A stretch of DNA of 45,358 nucleotides from positions 1-45,358 of the forward strand of contig JAAWAV010000031.1 in the NCBI GenBank assembly GCA_022792335.1. The letters run 5' to 3'. The notes below the pieces were generated by a model, which saw only the letters and a list, made by a program, of their open reading frames with translations, was not told the origin of the DNA and did no database searches. This stretch comes from Lachnospiraceae bacterium (GTDB taxonomy: Bacteria; Bacillota; Clostridia; Lachnospirales; Lachnospiraceae). A program made the position numbers and the translations under genes. Of this stretch, positions 33,481-41,899 are shown piece after piece. Positions within the stretch are counted from its first letter, which is position 1. Each line of letters begins with the position of its first letter.

Positions 33481-34279
33481 AATGTTTCTGATGTGCCGGG
33501 AGGGAACGACCATAGGATATGAGGAGACAGGGGAGGGAGTAAAACCAGTTTGCAGAGAAATTCCATACAGGGAGCATCAGATCAGGATGATGGAGAGCGT
33601 ACAGGCGGGGATCATGAGTTTTCAGAACGTACTGTATTCCATATGCGACAGAAAAGGAGAATGGATTGCTCAAAGGAGCGAGGAACTGTTGAAGATCGCG
33701 GCCAGACTGACGGCCCTTCCCTTGAAAAGGGAGGCGGAGCTGATCGGAAAGATGCAGTATGATCAGAATTTTGGTCTGGATCAAAAATGGCAGATCATCG
33801 ATCCGGAGAATTTGAACCATTATAAAAACAGAGGATATAATGAATTTGTCTATCAGAAGTTCGCCAGGGAGGATGAATGGTATCAGGGGATGGACGTCTG
33901 TATCGACGGAATGATTTCCTACAGACAGATTATGTTTCCCCGGAGGAATGGAGTCGCCTACCAATACGCCATGTATGTGGAACGGTTCTGTCACAAGTAT
34001 CCCTCCTTTGTATTGGTGGGGGCGGGAAAACGGTTAAAAGAAGTATTACTGTTTTTAAATTTAATGGGCGAGACTGGAAGAATGGAATGTATTGTGGACA
34101 ACAATCCTCTTTTACAGGGAGAAAAAATCCTGGGATATCCAGTCTACAGTATGGAGAGAGAAACAAACAGCTGTTGTTACATTATAACAGTGAGTCAGAG
34201 AAAAGCAATCCGGGAATTGACAGAGCAGCTCTACAAGAAAAGGGGACCGGAGATTAAAATAGAAAGTTTATACGCTTAG
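33437..34279 (+). pseudogene. C-terminal part of the split HAD/polymer protein
   Basis: A 280-residue frame overlapping the end of the HAD frame by 44 bp, with no ribosome site. It begins in the part VSHIMIPIFEMFLMCREGTTIGYEE that normally follows the DIGxxGT segment of the same long protein, and ends in a nucleotide-binding-like domain (FVLVGAGKRLKEVLLF, IVDNNPLLQGEKI) similar to the one ending the LicD gene. It is best read as the detached C-terminus of 32203-33480. It could be translated by coupling, but loss of the middle argues against normal function. Confidence 0.55.
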
Positions 34280-34296
34280 ATTGCGAGGGACAGAAA

Positions 34297-34962
34297 ATGA
34301 AGTTATCAGCTTCTATGATGTGCGCTGGATTTGATAACCTGAAAAAGGAAGTATGTCTGTTAAACGACGCGGGAATCGACAGTTTTCACATTGACATCAT
34401 GGACGGGATGTTCGTACCGAATCTTGGCATGGGCCTGCAGGACATGGAATGTATTAGCAGAAATACAGACAGGGCGATAGAGGCACATTTGATGGTCTGC
34501 AACATAGAACCATACCTAAAAATCCTACATAAGTGCAAGGTGAATACTGCATATATCCATCCGGAGGCCGACTATCATCCCTTTTCCACCCTTCAGAAAA
34601 TAGAAGAACTGGAGATGGAGCCGGGGCTGGCAGTGGATCCGGGGGCGTCGGTGGAATGTATCGAAGAACTACTGAACGTGGTCAATAAGGTTTTGATTAT
34701 GGCAGTCAACCCCGGAGGAGCAGGCAGGGCTTTTTTGCCCTATATTGAAGAAAAGGTGCGAAAGTTAATCCGTCTGAAAGAAAAATATGATTTTCAGTTA
34801 TTCTGGGACGGGGCCTGTACGGAAGAAAGACTCCGAAAATTCGCTCCCATGGGTGTGGACGGTTTTGTTCTCGGAACAGGACTGTTGTTTGGGCATCAGG
34901 AAAGCTATGGGGAGCTGATAAGACGGGCGCGGAACATGGAGTTTGAGGAGGGGAAAAGATGA
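34297..34962 (+). CDS. rpe: Ribulose-phosphate 3-epimerase family protein
   Basis: TIM-barrel epimerase interconverting ribulose-5- and xylulose-5-phosphate, 221 residues. Metal ligands are present: HIDIMDG (about 32-38), AHLMV, and WDGA. The phosphate loop differs a little from housekeeping Rpe (VNPGGAGRAFLP). Its position between polymer genes suggests it supplies a pentulose phosphate for a ribitol- or xylitol-type precursor rather than the pentose pathway. Its stop overlaps the next start (ATGA). Confidence 0.88.
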   Translation: MKLSASMMCAGFDNLKKEVCLLNDAGIDSFHIDIMDGMFVPNLGMGLQDMECISRNTDRAIEAHLMVCNIEPYLKILHKCKVNTAYIHPEADYHPFSTLQKIEELEMEPGLAVDPGASVECIEELLNVVNKVLIMAVNPGGAGRAFLPYIEEKVRKLIRLKEKYDFQLFWDGACTEERLRKFAPMGVDGFVLGTGLLFGHQESYGELIRRARNMEFEEGKR

Positions 34963-35672
34963 ATTATGCGATTATTTTCGCGGGCGGAATCGGTCGCAGA
35001 ATGTATACAAGCAATGTGCCAAAGCAATTTATAGAAGTGTCCGGAAAGCCGATTTTGATTCACACGATTCTAAACTTTGAAATCCATAAAGAAATCGACG
35101 GAATCTGTGTCATCTGTGTGGAAGGCTGGAAGGAACGACTGAGGAAGATGATTGAAAAAGAAGGGATTCAAAAGGTTCGTTGGATAGTAGAGGGCGCCCA
35201 AACAGGGCAGCAGTCGATCTACTTTGGACTAAAGGCCGTTTATGAGTCTAGCAGGCGTCCAGATCAGGATATTGTGCTGATAAACGACGGTGTGCGGCCC
35301 TTTGTCACACAGAACATTATTACGGAGAACCTCGCGTGTGTAAGGCGTTTTGGGTCTTCTGTTACAGTATGCCCAGTTCCAGAAACCATTGTAGAGGTAG
35401 ACGAGGAGAATGAGATTCAACATATCCCCATAAGAAGTCGTTGCTATTTATCAAAGGCTCCCCAGGGATTCTGGCTGAAAGAAATTATGGAAGCTCATCA
35501 AAAAGCTCAGGCAGAACAGCGTTTTGACTGTACCAATTCGGCGGAACTGATGCGCCGGTATGGCCATCATTTATACGTAGTCTATGATACGGATCAGAAT
35601 ATCAAGATTACGACGCCGAAGGATATGATTATCATGAAAGGAATCCTGGATGAGAAGAATCCAAAGGCGTGA
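34959..35672 (+). CDS. IspD/TarI family cytidylyltransferase
   Basis: Nucleotidyltransferase making a CDP-alditol, 237 residues. The CTP site is FAGGIGRRMYTSNVPKQF (8-25), followed by VEGAQTGQQSI and INDGVRPFV. In this setting (polymer transferases and Rpe) it is more likely a D-ribitol-5-phosphate cytidylyltransferase (TarI-like) than IspD for isoprenoids. The ATG overlaps rpe by 4 bp, so they are coupled. A TarJ-type reductase is not seen; the SDR protein downstream might take its place. Confidence 0.87.
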   Translation: MNYAIIFAGGIGRRMYTSNVPKQFIEVSGKPILIHTILNFEIHKEIDGICVICVEGWKERLRKMIEKEGIQKVRWIVEGAQTGQQSIYFGLKAVYESSRRPDQDIVLINDGVRPFVTQNIITENLACVRRFGSSVTVCPVPETIVEVDEENEIQHIPIRSRCYLSKAPQGFWLKEIMEAHQKAQAEQRFDCTNSAELMRRYGHHLYVVYDTDQNIKITTPKDMIIMKGILDEKNPKA

Positions 35673-36492
35673 AGCCTGCCTGTGCCGGTGTACACTTTCC
35701 AGTATCAAGAGACTGGCAGCTCGGAAAGAAGTGATGGTATACGGATATAATTCATTCTTTTCTGAATTATGCGAGGAGAGACATCTGGAGCAGTATGTAT
35801 CCCGCCTCTTTGATAATAACCCCCATGTCTGGGGAGAAACCGTAAGAATTGGTAGGAAAGATTTTGAGATTGAAAATCCAAAAAAGCTACACTCCTGCCT
35901 GGCGAAAGAGACGACGCTTGTAATTATAGCGCCCTATTATGAACTATTGCACAGGCAGCTTTGCAAAATAAATTCTGAAATATCTATTTATTATTACAGG
36001 ACGAAAGAGGACCGGCGGGCATTACGCTATCAGTTCCTTTTCAAAAAAGGCAAGACAAAAAATATTATGTTGTTTCGGAGCGGAAAGAATCATCTGCCGA
36101 TGTTTGACGTGGACGACAATGCCAAAGTTCTGTATGATTATATGCTCAGCCACAATTATCAGAGTAAATATAAGATGGTATGGGTGGTGGAGGACAATAA
36201 AAGTTTTAGGAAGTTGAAATCCGCGTCGACAGACGTGGTGTCTTATAAGTGGGAGTATACGAGAAACCCTTTAAAAGCAATAAAATATGCCTATTATCTC
36301 CATTACGCCCAATATTGCTTTTTTACAGACGACTGTTATTGGATGCGAAACCATTCAGAAAACCAGATTCTGGTGTCCTTATGGCACGGCTGCGGATTTA
36401 AGGCGAGAAGCCAGAAGTCAGAACCGACGGGATCGCATTATGATTTTATGACGGTGAATAGCAGTTTTTATGCAAAAGAAAACAGGAAGTGA
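35650..36492 (+). CDS. CDP-glycerol:glycerophosphate glycerophosphotransferase, truncated
   Basis: A 280-residue protein starting at ATG 35650 (AAGGA at 35638-35642), overlapping the cytidylyltransferase by 23 bp. An N-terminal nucleotide-binding-like domain (YGYNSFFSELC, LFDNNPHVWGE) precedes the first half of a TagF-type transferase domain (ALRYQFLFKKGK, VLYDYMLSHNYQSKYKMVWVV, and the WHG motif at 245-247). The frame ends about 30 residues after WHG, where the family continues for another 200 or more with the GYPRND and polyol-binding parts. The C-terminal half is missing, so transferase activity is unlikely. Confidence 0.75.
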   Translation: MRRIQRREACLCRCTLSSIKRLAARKEVMVYGYNSFFSELCEERHLEQYVSRLFDNNPHVWGETVRIGRKDFEIENPKKLHSCLAKETTLVIIAPYYELLHRQLCKINSEISIYYYRTKEDRRALRYQFLFKKGKTKNIMLFRSGKNHLPMFDVDDNAKVLYDYMLSHNYQSKYKMVWVVEDNKSFRKLKSASTDVVSYKWEYTRNPLKAIKYAYYLHYAQYCFFTDDCYWMRNHSENQILVSLWHGCGFKARSQKSEPTGSHYDFMTVNSSFYAKENRK

Positions 36493-36523
36493 AATCAAAA
36501 TGAAGACGAGGAGTGAGAAGCCA

Positions 36524-37504
36524 ATGAATTATTTGATAACCGGATCGACTGGGCTGATAGGGAAAGTACTGATAGACACCATTATTCGAGAGTCTGACGA
36601 TGGGAGGACCATGCTGGTCCTTCCTGTCAGAAATATTGCAAAAGCGAAAGAACGATTTGCCTGTTATAAGAACGTGAAAAAGGTTCATATTGTCTATGTG
36701 GAGTGTGATTTGCTCCATATGACCAAAGAACGATTTGACCTTGATTTTCCCATCGATTATCTGATTCACTGTGCGGCGCCAACCAGTTCCTCTCACATGC
36801 TTTCAAACCCGGTAGAGACGGCAGACGCCGTTGTACTTGGAACAAAAAACGCATTGGAGCTGGCCAGGCATTTGAACGTGGCGGGGATGGTCTGCCTTTC
36901 TTCCATGGAGGTTTACGGCGTGGTGGAGGATGAGGGAGTGGTGCGAAAGGAAGAGGAACTGGGAAAAATTGATTTGTCAAATCCGCGCTGCTCCTATCCG
37001 ATGGGAAAACGAATGGCAGAGCATTATTGTCATATCTATCAGAAGGAGTACGGCGTCCCGGTGAAAATTGCCCGTTTATCCCAGGTGTTTGGAAAGGGAG
37101 TAAGGAAAAGTGACGACCGGGTATTTATGCAGTTTGCCAGGGCAGTTGTAGGTGGGAAGGATATTATATTGAAAACCGCGGGAAAATCTTTGGGAAATTA
37201 CTGTGAGACAGAAGATGCGGTACGGGCAGTTCTGACCATCCTTGAACAGGGAGAAGAAGGAGCCGTATATAATGTGGTCAACGAAGAAAATACCATGTCC
37301 ATATGGGAGATGGCAAATTTGGTGGCAGATCGGATCGCAGGCAGACGGATTCAGGTCAGAGTGTGTCCGGAGGATTCGTCAAAGACGGGCTATGCGCCGG
37401 ATACCGGGCTCAGATTATCCGGCGACAGGCTTCGGGCGCTGGGATGGAAACCGCAAAAGAATCTGATGCAGATGTATGCAGACGTATTAAAAGAGATGGT
37501 GTGA
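36524..37504 (+). CDS. NAD-dependent epimerase/dehydratase (extended SDR)
   Basis: Rossmann-fold sugar-nucleotide-type enzyme, 326 residues from ATG 36524 (GAGGAG 36508-36513). It has the nucleotide motif TGSTGLIG (6-13), HCAAPTSSS, and the catalytic SYPMGK Tyr-Lys pair near 165-170. Earlier in-frame ATGs at 36470 and 36500 add residues unlike the family and overlap the truncated transferase gene. It is the last gene of the polymer locus. By analogy with two-domain Haemophilus Bcs1 proteins, where an SDR reductase is joined to a cytidylyltransferase, it could reduce a pentulose phosphate, but a sugar epimerase is equally likely. Confidence 0.85.
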   Translation: MNYLITGSTGLIGKVLIDTIIRESDDGRTMLVLPVRNIAKAKERFACYKNVKKVHIVYVECDLLHMTKERFDLDFPIDYLIHCAAPTSSSHMLSNPVETADAVVLGTKNALELARHLNVAGMVCLSSMEVYGVVEDEGVVRKEEELGKIDLSNPRCSYPMGKRMAEHYCHIYQKEYGVPVKIARLSQVFGKGVRKSDDRVFMQFARAVVGGKDIILKTAGKSLGNYCETEDAVRAVLTILEQGEEGAVYNVVNEENTMSIWEMANLVADRIAGRRIQVRVCPEDSSKTGYAPDTGLRLSGDRLRALGWKPQKNLMQMYADVLKEMV

Positions 37505-37532
37505 GCTTTTTACCCTCCATCAGAGACAATAT

Positions 37533-38663
37533 CTAAGACAACTGTTTCAGATAGTAGTAAAGGTAATTGACGAGTTCCCGGTCCCTGGAGTTTTGCATGG
37601 GATTCAAACCGAGCTGGTTTTTGATTTTCCCCAGGCGGAAGGCAAGCGTATTTTTGTGTATGTAAAGCCGCTTGCTGCTTTCCTGCATGCTGTAATTGTT
37701 TTCATAGAGGGATCCGATATGCTCCGTGTACATCCGTTTAAATTCTTCGGAGTACTGATCGGCAAAGACATCGAACACTTTGTGGAGCTCCAGGAAGGGG
37801 AGCTGGTTTTTCAGATATTCGTCCAGATAATCATAGAAAAAGACACTGGTTTTCGGAACAGAGACAGAACTCTCCAGCCAGAGACAGTGCTGGTATCCGA
37901 ATTTGTAATGGCTCATGCTGGACTGGAGGGAGCCTACATAGATTTTGCAGTCAATCTCATTCTCGACCGTGTGGCGGAGGAAACGGCCCAGATAATCGCC
38001 AATGACGAACTTATAATTCTCAAAAAACCCTTCTACCGGATCGGACCAGGTCTTAAAAATCAGGATTTTGCTGTCCCGTCCTGTCACGAAAATATCCTCT
38101 CTGTTGGTGCGCCCCGCTCCGCCGCGGATCTTCTCGTTCATCTCCTTAAGATCCACATTGTCCTCGAAGGAAATCAGAATCGGGATTCTGGTCAGATTGG
38201 AGTATCCCAGGGCCTGGGCCATATTCGCCAGTTCCCGTTTGTTTACATCTTCATAGAGGAGACAGTTGATAAAGTGCTCCTTGTCCGTGCGCCGCTTTAA
38301 GGCGTCCTCCTTCTGGTTTTCGTATTCCAGCATGGTTTCCACCATCTTTTTGATGATCAGGGCGATGGGCCGGATCAGATCTATGTTTTCTCCGGTGATA
38401 CCGATGACGCCGATGACGTTTCGCTTATATTCCAGAGCCATGTTGATTCCGGCCTTTGTACCAAGGAAGGTATCCTCTGCCTCCACTTCTTTTGACTCCA
38501 TATTTTGTCTCACAATCTCAAAAGCAACCTCATGAAAGGTGCCGACACGACTTTTGTCCCGACTGGCCACGATGATTCCGCGTTCGTCCATAATGTTGAT
38601 ATTATAGTCCGTACATTCTGTCAGCCGGTCGATGATCTTTTCCGCCAGTTCCACATTTAACAT
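37533..38663 (-). CDS. CdaR/PucR-type sugar diacid regulator
   Basis: Transcription regulator, 376 residues. The N-terminal diacid-recognition domain (about 1-135) has AEKIIDRLTECTDYNINIMDERGIIVAS and LGTKAGINMALEYKRNVIGVIGI. The C-terminal PucR-type helix-turn-helix (about 315-372) has SSKRLYIHKNTLAFRLGKIKNQLGL. The start follows AAGGAGGAC. Known CdaR proteins respond to glycerate or sugar diacids and activate glucarate/galactarate genes. This fits the glycerate kinase and aldolase genes transcribed from the opposite strand. Confidence 0.92.
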   Translation of the reverse strand: MLNVELAEKIIDRLTECTDYNINIMDERGIIVASRDKSRVGTFHEVAFEIVRQNMESKEVEAEDTFLGTKAGINMALEYKRNVIGVIGITGENIDLIRPIALIIKKMVETMLEYENQKEDALKRRTDKEHFINCLLYEDVNKRELANMAQALGYSNLTRIPILISFEDNVDLKEMNEKIRGGAGRTNREDIFVTGRDSKILIFKTWSDPVEGFFENYKFVIGDYLGRFLRHTVENEIDCKIYVGSLQSSMSHYKFGYQHCLWLESSVSVPKTSVFFYDYLDEYLKNQLPFLELHKVFDVFADQYSEEFKRMYTEHIGSLYENNYSMQESSKRLYIHKNTLAFRLGKIKNQLGLNPMQNSRDRELVNYLYYYLKQLS

Positions 38664-38775
38664 AATTCAAGTCCTCCTTCTGGTGTAACGTGTTTCGTGC
38701 GTATCGGCTCCTTTTTCAAAGGTTCACATGTTTTTGCGCAGGCAATGGGCCAAAGAGTCGCGTCCTATCCGCCTG

Positions 38776-39681
38776 CTACGGGGTATTTGGCTTAAGCGAA
38801 TCCAGATATTGAAGAAGTACCTGACGGCACTGCGCTTTCTCCGCGTCGCCGGGACGGATTCCGAAGCAGAAATCATAGATTTCCGTCATCTGAGAAATCA
38901 TCATATCCAGACCGTGAACCAGAGTCAGTCCGCATTCTTTGGCTTTCAGGAGCAGAGGGGTAAATTCCGGATTGACGATGGCGTCCATGACCAGGCAGGA
39001 TTTCCTGATTTTTTCCACAAAGCCCAGGTAGGAATGGGTGGCGGGGAAGCCATACATCCCAAGGGGAGAAGTATGGATGAAAATGTCTGCCTGAGCCGCA
39101 TAAGTATCCAGGAGCTCCGGTGTAGCCTCATAAGCCTCCACAGAGAAATCCCAGTTCTCCCGGATGGTATCCGCGACAGCCACGGCATTTTTTAAGGTCC
39201 GGTTAAGAAGAATAATCCGTCCGACTTTTTTCTGTACCAGCTCATAAATAATGGCGCCGCTGATACTACCGGCTCCGTAAAGGACCACGGTGCTTCCGGG
39301 GAGGACGGCGCCCGCTCCTAAAAGCGCGCCGATACAGCCTTTGCCATCCATACCTGCGCCGTAGGTTTCTCCGTCCACCGTCTTTACAATATTGACGGAG
39401 TGGAAGATACGGGAGCAGGGATCCACATGGTCCAGAAGAGGGATGATCCCCTTTTTCAAAGGCATGGTGAGACTGAACGCGTCAATCCGGAGAAGCTTCG
39501 CGGCTTCCATGAAAGCGGGAAGATCTTCTGGCTGTAATTCGATGGGGAACATGATTCGGTTCAGCCCGTAGAGCTCAAACAGCTTGTTGTAAACCTGCGA
39601 AGCGCTGGACTGGGCCATGGGATAACCGATGATGGGCATAAGCCTGGTTTCGACATTGCAAATTAAATTAGAAAAAGCCAT
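38776..39681 (-). CDS. Shikimate dehydrogenase-like (AroE family) oxidoreductase
   Basis: NAD(P)-dependent dehydrogenase, 301 residues from ATG 39681 (GAGGAGGT upstream); a start at 39696 is less likely. The shikimate-side motif GYPMAQSSASQVYN (19-32), Lys76 in TMPLK, Asn97 and Asp112 (MDGKG) are all in place, and the nucleotide loop is VLYGAGSISGAI. Within a sugar-acid locus it may act on quinate, shikimate or another cyclic or hydroxy acid instead of the aromatic pathway; this is inference. It is transcribed with cdaR and divergent from the catabolic genes. Confidence 0.86.
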   Translation of the reverse strand: MAFSNLICNVETRLMPIIGYPMAQSSASQVYNKLFELYGLNRIMFPIELQPEDLPAFMEAAKLLRIDAFSLTMPLKKGIIPLLDHVDPCSRIFHSVNIVKTVDGETYGAGMDGKGCIGALLGAGAVLPGSTVVLYGAGSISGAIIYELVQKKVGRIILLNRTLKNAVAVADTIRENWDFSVEAYEATPELLDTYAAQADIFIHTSPLGMYGFPATHSYLGFVEKIRKSCLVMDAIVNPEFTPLLLKAKECGLTLVHGLDMMISQMTEIYDFCFGIRPGDAEKAQCRQVLLQYLDSLKPNTP

Positions 39682-39835
39682 AAAATACCTCCTCAAAATG
39701 TTTGTTTCATCATAGCACAGATAAAATTGTCAAGAATTGTGTCGGAAACTAAAAATGCAGGCCATTTTTGTGCGCGAACACAATGTACGGATAAGCTTCC
39801 AGATGATACTATCATAACCAAAGGAGGAAGAAAAA
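39682..39835. promoter_or_regulatory. Divergent control region of the sugar-acid locus
   Basis: Plus strand: TTGTCA (39728-39733), 17 bp, TAAAAA (39751-39756) is a possible promoter for the DapA-family gene. A 7-bp inverted repeat, ATTGTGT (39736-39742) and ACACAAT (39778-39784), and two AATTGTxxxx direct elements near 39725 and 39735 could bind CdaR. Assignments are tentative. Confidence 0.4.
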
Positions 39836-40747
39836 ATGCTGGAACGGAAACTTTATGGATGCGTGGTGCCTATTGTGACGCCTTTGGACGAGGCTCAGAG
39901 AGTGGATACAGAATCTCTGGAGCATTTGACGGATTTTTTGATTGAGAAAGAGATTCCCTGTCTCTATCCCAACGGGACGACAGGGGAGATGTTAATGTTT
40001 TCTGTGGCTGACCGGAAGCTGGTGGCTGAGACAGTGGTGAAACGGTCGGCGGGAAAAGCCAGAGTCTATGTACAGACGGGGGCCATGAGCCTTGAGGATA
40101 CGGTGGAACTTTCCAGGCATGCGGCCGAGATTGGCGCCGATGGAATCGGTGTGGTGACTCCATCTTATTTTAAAATGGAGGATGATGCAATCGTAGCCTT
40201 TTATCAGAAGGTGGCGAAGAGCGTTCCCGCTGATTTTCCTATTTATCTGTACGGGATTCCCCAGTGTTCTGTCAATGATATCAATGTATCTGTGGCGGAA
40301 AGGGTGGCGGATACCTGCCCCAATGTCATTGGTATCAAATATAGTTATCCCAATATGTCCCGTATGCTGGAAATGATGGGGATCCGGGAGAACCGTTTTT
40401 CCGTCCTGTGCGGACCGGACGAGCTTTACCATGTGTTAATGTGCGGCGGCGGAGACGGGACAGTATCCGGAAACGCCCAGGTGATTCCGGAACACTATGT
40501 GGCCATCGGAAAAGCCATTGCTGCGGGAGATATGGAGAAGGCCAGGCTGATCCAGAGGAGGACCACCATGCTCAACAACATCCTCTGCGCCCGGAATAAC
40601 ATTTCCTGCTATAAAGTCGTGTTAAAACATATGGGAATCATTTCCTGCACAGCCATGAAAGAGCCCCTGATGGGTGTGGACGAAACATATGCAAAGAAAT
40701 TGATCGATACCCTGGAGAAGAATCAGTTCCGGGAAGTTATCCTTTAA
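39836..40747 (+). CDS. DapA/NanA family lyase (dihydrodipicolinate synthase-like)
   Basis: Schiff-base class I aldolase or dehydratase, 303 residues. The pyruvate-binding GTTGE (47-51), Tyr139 (LYGIP) and Schiff-base Lys168 (GIKYS) are present. In this neighbourhood a 2-keto-3-deoxy-acid lyase or 5-keto-4-deoxyglucarate dehydratase role is more likely than lysine synthesis. ATG 39836 follows AAGGAGG. It opens the plus-strand operon and is followed by a dehydrogenase 14 bp later. Confidence 0.9.
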   Translation: MLERKLYGCVVPIVTPLDEAQRVDTESLEHLTDFLIEKEIPCLYPNGTTGEMLMFSVADRKLVAETVVKRSAGKARVYVQTGAMSLEDTVELSRHAAEIGADGIGVVTPSYFKMEDDAIVAFYQKVAKSVPADFPIYLYGIPQCSVNDINVSVAERVADTCPNVIGIKYSYPNMSRMLEMMGIRENRFSVLCGPDELYHVLMCGGGDGTVSGNAQVIPEHYVAIGKAIAAGDMEKARLIQRRTTMLNNILCARNNISCYKVVLKHMGIISCTAMKEPLMGVDETYAKKLIDTLEKNQFREVIL

Positions 40748-40760
40748 GGAGAGGAGAGTC

Positions 40761-41717
40761 ATGAAAAGCAAAATTTTAATTTCCGTGCCACACTATGAGG
40801 AGCGCTGCAAAGAGGGAGTCCGGATCCTGGAGGAGAATGACTGTGAACTGATCATCACTCAGAACGGAAGGCCCTATACCTTTGAGGAACTGAAAGAAAT
40901 TGTCGGGGATATCGACGCAGTGATCGCCGGGGTAGATACCTGGGATGCCGCTATCTTTGAATATGCGAAAAAATTAAAGGGAATTGCCAGGTTCGGTATC
41001 GGCGTGGACAATTTCAATCTGGAAGATATGAAGCAGTATGGCATCCATGCTTCCAATACGCCGGGAATCAATCGAAACTCCGTGGCGGAACACGCAGTTA
41101 CTCTGCTTTTATGTACCGTACGGAATATTCCTCGTCTGAACAAGACGACCAGAGAAGGCGCCTGGGAGCGTTTTATCACTCATGAACTTCAGGGACAGAC
41201 TCTGGGGCTTCTGGGATTTGGCGGGATTGCCCGCAGCGTGGCGGAAAAAATGAAACCATTTGGAGTCCATATTCTGGCGTTTGACACCTTCCCCAATGAA
41301 GCGGAAGCGGAACGACTGGGCGTGACGTTATGTTCCATGGAAGAAGTCCTGGCAAAGAGTGACATTATTTCCATCCATGTACCCTGTACGGACGAGACCA
41401 GAGGACTTATTTGCAAGGAAACCATTGCGAAGATGAAGGACGGCGTGTTCCTGATCAATACGGCCAGAGGTCCTATTGTGAAGGAAGATGATCTCTATGA
41501 GGCTTTGGTATCCGGAAAAATCGCGGCCCACGGGACGGATGTCTTTGAAAAAGAACCGGTGGATTTGAACCATCCTCTGTTTGGGCTGGAAAATTATGTC
41601 TGTACCCCTCATACGGCGGCAGAATCCTATGAAAATTATGCGCTGACCGGAGCGGCTACGGCCAGAGCGGTGGTTGCCATGTTAAAGGGCGAGGAGCCGG
41701 AGAACATGCTTGTGTAA
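40761..41717 (+). CDS. D-2-hydroxyacid dehydrogenase (SerA-like)
   Basis: NAD-dependent D-isomer-specific 2-hydroxyacid dehydrogenase, 318 residues. The nucleotide fold is LLGFGGIARSVAEKM; catalytic Arg is in NTARGPI, the Glu in VFEKEPVD, and the His in CTPHTAA. It probably reduces a 2-keto acid such as hydroxypyruvate to glycerate, or oxidises the substrate acid at the head of the pathway. A terminator-like region follows. Confidence 0.92.
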   Translation: MKSKILISVPHYEERCKEGVRILEENDCELIITQNGRPYTFEELKEIVGDIDAVIAGVDTWDAAIFEYAKKLKGIARFGIGVDNFNLEDMKQYGIHASNTPGINRNSVAEHAVTLLLCTVRNIPRLNKTTREGAWERFITHELQGQTLGLLGFGGIARSVAEKMKPFGVHILAFDTFPNEAEAERLGVTLCSMEEVLAKSDIISIHVPCTDETRGLICKETIAKMKDGVFLINTARGPIVKEDDLYEALVSGKIAAHGTDVFEKEPVDLNHPLFGLENYVCTPHTAAESYENYALTGAATARAVVAMLKGEEPENMLV

Positions 41718-41742
41718 GAAGCGGCAGGGGCAGGAGGAGAGA

Positions 41743-41823
41743 CAGACATAGCTGTCTGGTTTTGTGCTTTTGTATGAACAGAAACGCAGGTTTTGTGCTT
41801 CCGACACAGAATCTGCGTTTTTA
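41743..41823 (+). terminator. Tandem terminator hairpins before the glycerate kinase gene
   Basis: CAGACA-TAGC-TGTCTG (41743-41758) is followed by a T-rich stretch. A second hairpin, AAACGCAG (41782-41789) / CTGCGTTT (41813-41820) with an inner TGTG/CACA stem, ends in a T run. They would limit read-through into the kinase gene. No clear promoter for that gene is seen in the remaining 76 bp. Confidence 0.7.
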
Positions 41824-41899
41824 TTTGGAACCATGTCCAGTGAATATCCGTCTATCAGATAGTACCATGAAAGAAATGAAAATAAAGGATGTAAAGCGT

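Noticed and set aside
34959..35672. Isoprenoid IspD
   Set aside because: The family is the same, but the surrounding polymer genes and the coupled Rpe make a TarI-like role more likely.
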